Translations under genes and position numbers: made by a program
In this document: piece after piece, positions 1-7,084 of the stretch
Position numbering within the stretch: the stretch's first letter is position 1
Layout of the letters: each line of letters starts with the position of its first letter
Notes under the pieces: generated by a model
Seen by the model: only the letters and a program-made list of their open reading frames with translations
What the model was told of the DNA's origin: nothing
Databases searched by the model: none
From: Gammaproteobacteria bacterium
Lineage (GTDB): Bacteria > Pseudomonadota > Gammaproteobacteria > Pseudomonadales > Halieaceae
Length of the DNA: 55,085 nucleotides
Assembly (NCBI GenBank): GCA_030426545.1
Contig: JAUHYL010000023.1
Span: 1 to 55,085 of the forward strand
Reading direction: 5' to 3'

Positions 1-144
1 TTCATCCTGCTGCGCAACCAGGTTGACCAACTGGTCACGGCAATGTCCGCATTCGCTGTACCGCAGGGCACTGGCGCAGTGATCTCGGAGGATGCCCGTT
101 TGCTACTTGAACCGACCCTCACCGCAATCTGGCAGGCAGCATGA
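1..144 (+). CDS. C-terminal fragment of an unidentified protein (partial)
   Basis: Frame 1 is open from the first base to a TGA at 142-144 and encodes the last 47 residues of a gene that starts outside the window. The fragment includes the stretches LVTAMSAFAVPQGTGAV and LEPTLTAIWQAA. It carries no catalytic or binding motif that I can recognise. The next gene (300-734) is on the other strand and converges on it. The roughly 155 bases between them hold no gene and no convincing terminator. I cannot assign a function, and the reading is supported only by the open frame. Confidence 0.45.
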   Translation, partial: FILLRNQVDQLVTAMSAFAVPQGTGAVISEDARLLLEPTLTAIWQAA

Positions 145-299
145 CTGCAGATGACTACCTGGCATGCGGCCCCATGAGCCCGACTGTTTTCAGGTGGGCC
201 TACGCTCGGCCTGCGGAGCTACCCGATGCTATCGTTTTCACAAGAAAAGAAAGCGGAGGGCGGGAGTTTCCGTTCAGAAATTCCAGAACAAACCGGCGC

Positions 300-734
300 T
301 TACGCCAGAATGCGTTCTAACGCGGCTCGCAGATTGTCCGGAATGGGGACCGCGCGATTCTCCGCACGTTGTACGAAGACATGCACAAAGTGTCCGTGCG
401 CTACCGCCTCCTCCCTGCCCTGTTTGAAGATGGCGATACCATACTGCACAGAGCTGTTGCCCAGCTTGTCCACACGCACACCCGCCTCGATAGGTTCTGG
501 GTAGGTAATCGGCGCATGGTACTGGCATCCGGAGTTAACAACGAAGCCAACGATCGTGCCGTCTGAAATGTCCAGGCCACCCTCCTCTATCAGATAGCGA
601 TTGGCGGCGCTGTCAAAGTAGGAATAGTAGGTCACATTGTTCACGTGGCCATAGATGTCATTGTCTGACCAGCGCGTGGTAATCGGATAGAGCACACCGT
701 AATCGTTGCGCCGGGGGAGTTTATCGTCACTCAT
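300..734 (-). CDS. Acyl-CoA thioesterase, hotdog fold (4HBT/YbgC-like)
   Basis: This 144-residue protein has the length and shape of a single hotdog domain. Near the N-terminus it carries the 4-hydroxybenzoyl-CoA thioesterase signature: RWSDNDIYGHVNNVTYYSYFD, with the catalytic-type Asp just before YGHVNN. The family hydrolyses acyl-CoA thioesters in the cytoplasm. Its ATG overlaps the stop of the upstream alcohol dehydrogenase gene as ATGA (731-734), which indicates translational coupling and a common operon with the two upstream oxidoreductases. It probably releases acid from, or polices, CoA intermediates of the neighbouring degradation pathway. The substrate cannot be read from the sequence. 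The family call is firm. Confidence 0.88.
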   Translation of the reverse strand: MSDDKLPRRNDYGVLYPITTRWSDNDIYGHVNNVTYYSYFDSAANRYLIEEGGLDISDGTIVGFVVNSGCQYHAPITYPEPIEAGVRVDKLGNSSVQYGIAIFKQGREEAVAHGHFVHVFVQRAENRAVPIPDNLRAALERILA

Positions 735-1897
735 GCGCCTGCCCCGTAGGCATTTCGATAGATCGCGAGCGCGTCGTCGTAGCCCACATCCCGCGGATTA
801 TTCACCAGCAGCCGCTGCTGCAGCATCGCGTCTGAAGCGAGCATCTCAAGATCCTTTTCCTGCACCTGTGCGTCGCTCAAGGTTGCCGGTAACTGAACGT
901 CGGCGATCAGCTGCACCAGGTACGAGATCAGCGTGTCCGTTTTCGCCGCATCACTACCAGTAACAGACTCCCCTACAACAACCGGCGCCAGTTCGGCGTA
1001 CAGCGCACTGGCTTCGACGGCATTGAATTCGAGTACCGAGGGCAGTACCAGCGAATTACTGAGGCCATGGGGGATGTGGTAATGACCACCCAGGGGATAG
1101 GCAAGGGCGTGTACAGCCGCCACCGGTGCGTTGGCAAAAGCCTGGCCTGCCAGGCAGGCGCCCAGCAGCATCGCTTCCCGCGCTGCACGGTTGCCGCCGT
1201 CGTGTACCGCCGTACGAATGTTTCCCGACAGTAAGCGCAACGCCTCAACGGCAAGCATATCCGATAGTGGGTTCTTCTTGTGCCGGGAGGTATAAGCCTC
1301 AATCGCGTGGACCATCGCGTCGACCCCGGTCATCGCCGTGACGGCCGGTGGAAGACCCAGCGTCAGCCCCGGATCCAGAACGGCAACATCCGGCAGTAGT
1401 ACCGGGGAAGATACGCCCGCCTTGGTCGTTTCTCCCGTTGTGATCACGGCAACCGGCGTGACCTCGGAACCCGTGCCCGCCGTCGTTGGCACCAGCACCA
1501 GCGGCAACCGCCCACCAGTCACCTGCCCTACGCCGTAGATATCAGCCAACGATTGGTCACCGCCCAACAACACGGCAGCAACCTTGGCAACATCCATGGA
1601 ACTGCCCCCGCCCACTGCCAGCAGACCATCCACACCCGCGGCGCGCGCCTGCTCAACTGCTGCCAGCACCGTTTCCTCCGGGGGGTCCTCGCGCACCTGA
1701 TCAAATACCTGCACCGCAAGTCCTGCCTGTGCCAGGGACTCGATAACCGGCTGAACCAGGCCGATAGACATAAGCCCGGGGTCAGTCACCAGCATGGGCC
1801 GCGCGACACCGAGCTGCTGCAACTCCGCTGCCAATGCAAGCGAAGCATCAAGACCATTGACAATTCGCCCGACGGTATTGAATTCGAAACCCTGCAT
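731..1897 (-). CDS. Iron-containing (group III) alcohol dehydrogenase
   Basis: The protein has 388 residues, the normal length for the Fe-ADH family. It shows the NAD(P)-binding motif GGGSSMDVAK near residue 100 and the metal-site signature HALAYPLGGHYHIPHG in the C-terminal helical domain, where the spaced histidines bind Fe2+ or Zn2+. Enzymes of this family oxidise alcohols or reduce aldehydes in the cytoplasm. A strong GAGGAGG ribosome site lies 5 bases before the ATG, which fixes the start. The gene follows the quinone-type oxidoreductase by 24 bases and overlaps the thioesterase by 4, so it is the middle gene of a three-gene operon. Substrate is unknown; an alcohol or aldehyde step in lipid degradation is inferred from context. 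Confidence 0.92.
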   Translation of the reverse strand: MQGFEFNTVGRIVNGLDASLALAAELQQLGVARPMLVTDPGLMSIGLVQPVIESLAQAGLAVQVFDQVREDPPEETVLAAVEQARAAGVDGLLAVGGGSSMDVAKVAAVLLGGDQSLADIYGVGQVTGGRLPLVLVPTTAGTGSEVTPVAVITTGETTKAGVSSPVLLPDVAVLDPGLTLGLPPAVTAMTGVDAMVHAIEAYTSRHKKNPLSDMLAVEALRLLSGNIRTAVHDGGNRAAREAMLLGACLAGQAFANAPVAAVHALAYPLGGHYHIPHGLSNSLVLPSVLEFNAVEASALYAELAPVVVGESVTGSDAAKTDTLISYLVQLIADVQLPATLSDAQVQEKDLEMLASDAMLQQRLLVNNPRDVGYDDALAIYRNAYGAGA

Positions 1898-1921
1898 GCC
1901 GACCTCCTCTGGGTTAAATGA

Positions 1922-2899
1922 TCAGGGCGTAAGGATCACCTTGCCGCGCGCGCGGCGCTCCAGCATGCAGTTGAACGCATTCTGGTAGTCGTCTATGGCG
2001 TAGCTGTCGGTAACAATCGGGTTGAGTTTACCGCTCTCGAAGAGCTCCCACAGCTCCTTGATATTCTGCATATTCTCCTCGGGCTCTTCGCCAATAAAGC
2101 GACCCCAGAAAACACCGATCAGTGATGCGCCCTTCAACAACGCAAGGTTCAGCGGAATGCTCGGGATAGGGCCACTGGCAAATCCAATCACCAGATAGCG
2201 GCCATTCCATGCAAGGTTACGAATAGCGGGTTCCGCATAATCGCCGCCCACGGGATCATAAATCACATCAAAACCCTTACCGCCGGAAACTTCCTTCAGC
2301 GTGGCCTTGAGATCGATATCACTGTAGTTGATAACTTCATCTGCACCCAGCTTCTTGCAGATCTCAAGTTTTTCGTCTGTGCTCGCAGCGGCAGTCACAT
2401 GGGCGCCCATCAATTTGCCCAACTCTATCGCCGAAGTGCCGACGCCACCGGCGGCACCCAGCACAAGAACGCGCTCACCGGCACGCAGTTGGGCGCGCTG
2501 CTTGTAGGCGTGGTAGGTGGTGAAATAAGTAATACAAACGCCCGCCGCCTGTTCAAAGCTCAGGGCATCGGGCATCGGGAATGCACCCATTTCATGCACG
2601 GAAATTCTCTCGGCAAAAGCGTTTACACCGGTTGATGCGATGACTTTGTCTCCCACCTTGAAGCGCGTGACCTTGTCTCCTACGGTGGCAACCACACCGG
2701 CACACTCGCCGCCCGGGACAAATGGCATTGGCGGCTGGGATTGATATTTTCCCTGGATCATAAGCACGTCGGGGAAGTTCAGGCCGGCTGCCTTGATGTC
2801 AATCAGCACATCATGTTCGCCCATTTCGGGCTCGGGCCAGTTTGTATCCAGTGCCAGTTTTTCTGGCAGCCCGTGCTCACTGCATACCACTGCTTTCAT
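1922..2899 (-). CDS. NADPH:quinone oxidoreductase-like zinc-independent MDR dehydrogenase
   Basis: A 325-residue medium-chain dehydrogenase/reductase. It has the N-terminal GroES-like fold (VCSEHGLPEKLALDT; PGGECAGVVATVGDKVTRFKVGD) and a Rossmann domain with GAAGGVGTSAIELGK near residue 150. The length and the lack of a clustered-cysteine structural zinc lobe point to the QOR branch rather than zinc alcohol dehydrogenases. It would use NADPH to reduce quinones or enoyl/enone compounds. It is the first gene of the minus-strand operon that continues with the Fe-ADH and the thioesterase. The 111 bases upstream include the hairpin that ends the preceding thiolase operon. It could equally be an enoyl reductase; the sequence does not separate these. 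Confidence 0.87.
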   Translation of the reverse strand: MKAVVCSEHGLPEKLALDTNWPEPEMGEHDVLIDIKAAGLNFPDVLMIQGKYQSQPPMPFVPGGECAGVVATVGDKVTRFKVGDKVIASTGVNAFAERISVHEMGAFPMPDALSFEQAAGVCITYFTTYHAYKQRAQLRAGERVLVLGAAGGVGTSAIELGKLMGAHVTAAASTDEKLEICKKLGADEVINYSDIDLKATLKEVSGGKGFDVIYDPVGGDYAEPAIRNLAWNGRYLVIGFASGPIPSIPLNLALLKGASLIGVFWGRFIGEEPEENMQNIKELWELFESGKLNPIVTDSYAIDDYQNAFNCMLERRARGKVILTP

Positions 2900-2973
2900 G
2901 TCATCACCTTTAACTGTCTGCTCTGTTGGTATTGTATCGACTGGCCCCTCGTGGACCAGGCTTCCAAAACAAG

Positions 2974-2995
2974 AACGGCGCCCGCAGGCGCCGTT
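2974..2995 (-). terminator. Hairpin terminator after the thiolase gene
   Basis: The perfect 9-bp arms AACGGCGCC and GGCGCCGTT enclose the loop CGCA. On the minus strand the hairpin follows the thiolase stop (3011) by about 15 bases and is followed by CTTGTTTT. It sits between the thiolase stop and the start of the next minus-strand gene at 2899. It probably separates the MaoC-SDR-thiolase operon from the oxidoreductase operon. Confidence 0.75.
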
Positions 2996-3010
2996 TCATC
3001 ATGAAGTCGT

Positions 3011-4189
3011 TCAGGCCACCTCGAACAGGCCTGCCGCTCCCATACCGCCGCCCACGCACATGGTAATGACCACGTACTTCACACCACGGCGCTTACCTTC
3101 GATCAGTGCGTGCCCGATCATGCGGGAACCGCTCATGCCGTAAGGGTGCCCGATCGAGATGGCGCCGCCGCTGACGTTAAGTTTGTCGTTGTCGATACCC
3201 AATTGATCGCGGCAGTAAATTACCTGCACAGCAAAAGCTTCGTTCAGTTCCCACAGCCCGATGTCATCTACTGAGAGGCCGTGTTGCTTCAGCAACTTGG
3301 GTACCGCGAACACCGGGCCAATGCCCATCTCATCCGGTGCGCACCCGGCCACGGCCATACCCCGATAAATTCCCAGCGGCTCCAGCCCCTCTTTCTCCGC
3401 CAGCTTGGCGTCCATGAGCAGTTGTGCTGAAGAACCATCTGAGAGCTGTGAAGCGTTACCGGCAGTGATAGTGCCGCCTTCAACCACTGTTTTCAGCCCT
3501 GCCAGACCTTCCGCTGTCGTTTCGCGCAGACCTTCGTCTTTGCTCACGGTACCTTCCGCTTCAGAGGCTTCACCCGTTTCCTTGTCCCATACGGTACGCA
3601 TGCAGGTAACCGGTGTAATCTCTGCGTCATAACGCCCCTCTGCATACGCTGCAGCGGTGCGTTGCTGTGACTGCAGGCCATACTCGTCCATCTGATCGCG
3701 AGAGATGTTGTAACGCTCGGCCACAACCTCTGCAGTCTGCAGCATCGGCATGAAGATGTTCGGCTCAATGGCCAGCAGTTCTTCATCGACCATGCGATGT
3801 ATGTTCATGTGCTCGTTCTGTACCAGGGAGATGGATTCCAGGCCGCCGCCGATGACAACCTGCATGCCATCTTCAGTGATTTGTTTGGCCGCAGTAGCCA
3901 CCGCCATCAGGCCAGAGGAACACTGACGATCAATCGTCATGCCCGACACGGTGTTGGGCAGGCCGGCACGCAGCGCAATCTGACGCGCAATGTTGGAGCC
4001 GGTGGCGCCCTGCTGTAGAGCACTGCCCATGATGACATCATCGACCCGCGCCGGATCGATACCGGCTCGCTCAACGGCCGCCGATACAGAGGCCGCACCA
4101 AGCGTGGCGCCTGCAAGATTGTTGAACCCGCCACGGTAGGCCTTACCTATCGGTGTGCGCGCTGTCGATACGATTACTGCTTCAGACAT
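3011..4189 (-). CDS. Thiolase (acetyl-CoA acyltransferase)
   Basis: The 392-residue length is typical of degradative thiolases. The nucleophilic Cys90 lies in [11 protein letters not shown]. The [17 protein letters not shown] box carries the conserved His, and the second active-site Cys lies in [14 protein letters not shown] near the C-terminus. The enzyme would cleave 3-ketoacyl-CoA with free CoA to give acetyl- or propionyl-CoA. It is the last gene of a minus-strand operon after a MaoC hydratase and an SDR 3-hydroxyacyl-CoA dehydrogenase, so the three make a complete hydrate-oxidise-cleave half of a beta-oxidation turn. The chain-length or steroid preference is not visible. Confidence 0.95.
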   Translation of the reverse strand: MSEAVIVSTARTPIGKAYRGGFNNLAGATLGAASVSAAVERAGIDPARVDDVIMGSALQQGATGSNIARQIALRAGLPNTVSGMTIDRQCSSGLMAVATAAKQITEDGMQVVIGGGLESISLVQNEHMNIHRMVDEELLAIEPNIFMPMLQTAEVVAERYNISRDQMDEYGLQSQQRTAAAYAEGRYDAEITPVTCMRTVWDKETGEASEAEGTVSKDEGLRETTAEGLAGLKTVVEGGTITAGNASQLSDGSSAQLLMDAKLAEKEGLEPLGIYRGMAVAGCAPDEMGIGPVFAVPKLLKQHGLSVDDIGLWELNEAFAVQVIYCRDQLGIDNDKLNVSGGAISIGHPYGMSGSRMIGHALIEGKRRGVKYVVITMCVGGGMGAAGLFEVA

Positions 4190-4238
4190 AGTCTTTCTCC
4201 AGAGTAATTGCGGCGGGCGCCAGGGCGCCCCCAGAAAT

Positions 4239-5159
4239 TCAGTCCTGCTTGATGCCCAGGCCTTCCATCGCCAACCCGACCATCTTCATGGTCTGCTCGG
4301 CACCCATCTGCGGTTGTGTTTCGCCTGCAGTGGACGTGATTTCATCCCAGTGTGCAGCAATACCTTCCGGGGTCTGCTCCTCGGGCGGAAGCCACTTACC
4401 GGCCGATTCAACAATGCGTGCAACGGCAAAACTGCCCGCACCGGCGCCCAGAATGGTGCGCGTGGGTGCGTCTTCGCTGACGAGAAACAGTACCGCCGGG
4501 GTGACCGTTTCAGGGGTCAGAAGCTGGAATGCCTCTTCGGGAATCAGGCCTTCTGTCATCCGCGTTCCGGCCGTTGGTGCCAGTGCATTCACCTTGATAT
4601 TGTACTTGGCGCCTTCCTGGGCCAGCGTGTTCATCATGCCGATAACGCCCATCTTCGCGCTGCCATAGTTGGTTTGCCCGAAGTTACCGTAGAGACCCGA
4701 GGACGACGTTGTGACCACAATGCGGCCATAGGCCTGCTCGCGCATGATCTCCCAGCACGCCTTGGTGCAGTTCACACTGCCCATGAGGTGTACGTCCAGC
4801 ACCAGCTTATAGTCTTCCAGGGTGCCCTTGGCAAAGCTCTTGTCGCGCAGGATGCCCGCATTGTTCACCAGGATGTCAACGCGACCCCAGGTGTCCATGG
4901 CCTGCTTCACCATGAGTTCAACTTCTTCGAATTTTGCAACGTTGGCACCATTGGCAATCGCTGCGCCGCCTGCGGCCTCAATTTCCGCCACCACCGCCTG
5001 TGCGGCCTCTGAACCGGCACCCGTGCCATCAACGCTGCCGCCGAGATCATTCACAACGACCTTTGCACCGCGCTTGGCAAGTTCAATGGCATGGCAACGA
5101 CCCAGACCACCACCGGCGCCCGTCACAATTGCGACTTTGCCATCATAGTTAATAGACAT
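4239..5159 (-). CDS. SDR-family 3-hydroxyacyl-CoA dehydrogenase, MFE-2 (HSD17B4)-like
   Basis: A 306-residue short-chain dehydrogenase. [20 protein letters not shown] at the N-terminus is the Rossmann TGxxxGxG motif. [11 protein letters not shown] near residue 95 and the catalytic Ser with YGSAK near residue 165 complete the active site. The motif [26 protein letters not shown] and the C-terminal extension are typical of the dehydrogenase unit of peroxisomal multifunctional enzyme type 2. It would oxidise (3R)-hydroxyacyl-CoA with NAD+. The MaoC hydratase gene lies directly upstream, so the two parts of MFE-2 are encoded side by side as separate proteins. The thiolase gene follows 49 bases downstream. 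Confidence 0.92.
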   Translation of the reverse strand: MSINYDGKVAIVTGAGGGLGRCHAIELAKRGAKVVVNDLGGSVDGTGAGSEAAQAVVAEIEAAGGAAIANGANVAKFEEVELMVKQAMDTWGRVDILVNNAGILRDKSFAKGTLEDYKLVLDVHLMGSVNCTKACWEIMREQAYGRIVVTTSSSGLYGNFGQTNYGSAKMGVIGMMNTLAQEGAKYNIKVNALAPTAGTRMTEGLIPEEAFQLLTPETVTPAVLFLVSEDAPTRTILGAGAGSFAVARIVESAGKWLPPEEQTPEGIAAHWDEITSTAGETQPQMGAEQTMKMVGLAMEGLGIKQD

Positions 5160-5198
5160 TACTTCGATCCTCTCAATATCAACTCAACAGAATGTGTT

Positions 5199-5663
5199 CT
5201 ACCCGGCGACGACCATTGTCAGCCATTCGGCAACCAGCGCAGGCGTATCCTCTCCCTCAATCTCGACACTGATCGCCTGCTTGATCAGGAAGCGATTGCC
5301 GTCTTTCTCGTCGATGCTGGCTATTTCGGCATTGGCGCGAACACGCTTGCCGGCACGTACCGGGGCCAGAAAACGCACTTTGTCGAAACCATAGTTGAGA
5401 CCCATCACAACGTTTTCGGGAACGACGCCGTTCCCTTCGGCCATCTTCGATAACAGTGACAGTGTTAAGAACCCGTGGGCAATCGTGCCGCCAAAGGGCG
5501 TGTTTTTAGCCGCCTCTTCGTCGACATGAATAAACTGGTGATCTTCCGTGCAATCGGCAAAGGTATTGATGCGATCCTGTGTGATTTCAATCCACTCACT
5601 GGGCTCAAACTTCATGCCCACCGCATCCAGCATTTCTTCCTTGGGTACGACTTTTACTGCCAT
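5199..5663 (-). CDS. MaoC-family (R)-specific enoyl-CoA hydratase
   Basis: The start was set at the ATG at 5663 (MAVKVVPKEEML), because GAGGGA lies 8 bases before it; an upstream in-frame start at 5687 has no ribosome site. The 154-residue protein is one hotdog domain with the hydratase-2 motif: the catalytic Asp and His lie in EDHQFIHVDEEAA, followed by FGGTIAHGFLTLSLL. It would hydrate 2-enoyl-CoA to (3R)-hydroxyacyl-CoA, the substrate of the neighbouring SDR. It is the first gene of the operon. The bidirectional promoter element at 5818-5854 lies about 155 bases upstream. Confidence 0.92.
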   Translation of the reverse strand: MAVKVVPKEEMLDAVGMKFEPSEWIEITQDRINTFADCTEDHQFIHVDEEAAKNTPFGGTIAHGFLTLSLLSKMAEGNGVVPENVVMGLNYGFDKVRFLAPVRAGKRVRANAEIASIDEKDGNRFLIKQAISVEIEGEDTPALVAEWLTMVVAG

Positions 5664-5817
5664 GGTATTTCCCTCGCTGATTCTCAAGATTAGAGGCTAA
5701 ACAAGTGTAGTTAAGCTGACGATTTTCACCGCATCACTGCCCGCAAAACTGGCTGATGTGACTGAATTTTCCGGATATGAGTATGAGATGAAGCGCAGAA
5801 GTCGGCTAAAAAACGGA

Positions 5818-5854
5818 TTTGAACATACAGTATGAAATACTATCATTCAAGTAT
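5818..5854. promoter_or_regulatory. 37-bp promoter/operator element, copy 1 (divergent promoter)
   Basis: The element reads TTTGAACATACAGTATG, then 11 bases, then TTCAAGTAT. The two fixed blocks recur with identical spacing at 15169-15205. On the minus strand it forms a sigma70-like promoter, TTGAAT-N17-TATGTT (5850-5845 and 5827-5822), aimed at the MaoC operon. On the plus strand it forms TTGAAC-N16-TATCAT (5819-5824 and 5841-5846), aimed at the Rieske gene. The palindrome CATACAGTATG overlaps the minus -10 box and could be a repressor site. TTGAA/TTCAA form an outer inverted pair. Functional reading is inference; the repeated arrangement is directly visible. Confidence 0.65.
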
Positions 5855-5913
5855 TTTCTGTACGCTGCGGACTGCTATTCTCGGTGCGACAGGCAACCTC
5901 GGCAACCTGTGAT

Positions 5914-7053
5914 ATGAGCCAAACTAAACCCCTCAACCTCGTACAGAAACTCGCCGCCCGGTTTGCGGGCACGGCCCCGGGGCCAACTGCGCAGACCCGG
6001 CGCATCCCGGTATCCGCCTACACCGACGCTGAGCGCTTCGACCGCGAGCGCCAACATCTGTTCATGCAGCAGCCTTTGATTCTCGCCCATGCCTCGCAAC
6101 TCGGGAACAGTGGCGATGCGCTGGTCTGGGACTGGCTCGGCGTTCCGCTCATTACCCTGCGGGACAAATCCGGCGCCGTCGCCACTTTCAGGAACGTCTG
6201 TCGCCACCGTGGAATGCGGCTGGTACAGGACGAGGGCCAGACCTGTCTGCGCGCCCTGGTGTGCCCCTATCACCAGTGGACGTACGGTCTTGACGGGGCG
6301 CTGCGGAATATACCGCGCGACGAGGTCTTCAGCGACCTCGACACCGCCTCGCTGGGGCTTGCGCGCGTAGCCACCGAGGTGCGCCACGGCCTGGTATGGG
6401 TGCAAGCAGAAGGCGAGATGAATCTGGACGAACACCTGGCGGGGCTGGGAGATGATTTCGATGAGTTTCAACTGGCGGACCACCACTTCTGCCAGCAGAG
6501 CGTCCGCACCGTTAAGGCAAACTGGAAGTTTATCCAGGACGCCTTCCTGGACGCCTACCACGTCACCCGGTTACACAAGCATACCGTTGGGCCGTTCTTT
6601 CCAGACGCCGTGGCGGAGACGGATCTCATCGGTCGGCACACCCGTTCCGCCGTGGCCCGCAATGAAATTGAAGAAGCAGTCCACCTTCCCCCGGATCAAC
6701 TGGACCTGCGTCGCCACGCCACTTTTTCCTACACGGTGTTTCCAGGCTCGGTGCTGGTGTTTCAGCCGGATTACCCGGCAGTGATCAGCCTGTTCCCACA
6801 GGCGCCAGACCGGACCGTGTTTGTACATTCGATGCTAACGCGGCATCCACCCGCTTCCGACGAGGAGCAGGCACACTTTGCGCGCTCATTCAGACTAATC
6901 GATGAGGGGGTATTTGGCGCCGAAGATATATTCGTGGCGGAGGGAGCACAGCGCGGCATTGCGTCGGGTGCTAACGATCACCTGATTTTCGGCGGCCTGG
7001 AAGAGGCCGCCATCAGCTTTCACGATATCGTTGAGCGGGAAATAGAGCAGTAG
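5914..7053 (+). CDS. Rieske non-heme iron oxygenase, alpha-subunit type
   Basis: A 379-residue oxygenase starting at the ATG at 5914; an in-frame GTG at 5884 is possible, and neither has a strong ribosome site. The Rieske [2Fe-2S] ligands are Cys96-x-His98 and Cys117-x2-His120 (VCRHRGMRL, CPYHQWTYG). The mononuclear iron site is the DAYHVTRLHKH segment: Asp213, His216 and His221, with a third ligand expected near the C-terminus. The family hydroxylates aromatic, steroid or other ring compounds with O2 and electrons from a reductase. No reductase or ferredoxin gene is seen nearby. The gene diverges from the MaoC operon and shares its promoter element, which ties it to the same pathway. The substrate is unknown; a ketosteroid-type hydroxylase is one possibility. 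Confidence 0.93.
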   Translation: MSQTKPLNLVQKLAARFAGTAPGPTAQTRRIPVSAYTDAERFDRERQHLFMQQPLILAHASQLGNSGDALVWDWLGVPLITLRDKSGAVATFRNVCRHRGMRLVQDEGQTCLRALVCPYHQWTYGLDGALRNIPRDEVFSDLDTASLGLARVATEVRHGLVWVQAEGEMNLDEHLAGLGDDFDEFQLADHHFCQQSVRTVKANWKFIQDAFLDAYHVTRLHKHTVGPFFPDAVAETDLIGRHTRSAVARNEIEEAVHLPPDQLDLRRHATFSYTVFPGSVLVFQPDYPAVISLFPQAPDRTVFVHSMLTRHPPASDEEQAHFARSFRLIDEGVFGAEDIFVAEGAQRGIASGANDHLIFGGLEEAAISFHDIVEREIEQ

Positions 7054-7084
7054 CCCCGGTACGCGAGAACCGACCGACGCGGCG

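Noticed and set aside
4155-5012. 285-residue plus-strand open frame
   Set aside because: It lies entirely antisense to the SDR gene, which has full family motifs. Its composition is that of a frame forced open by GC-rich codons, and it has no motif.
5818-5854. LexA/SOS box
   Set aside because: CATACTGTATG looks slightly like a LexA half-site, but the full palindromic spacing is absent and the genes are catabolic.
5875-6561. 228-residue minus-strand open frame
   Set aside because: It is antisense to the Rieske oxygenase, which has all metal ligands.
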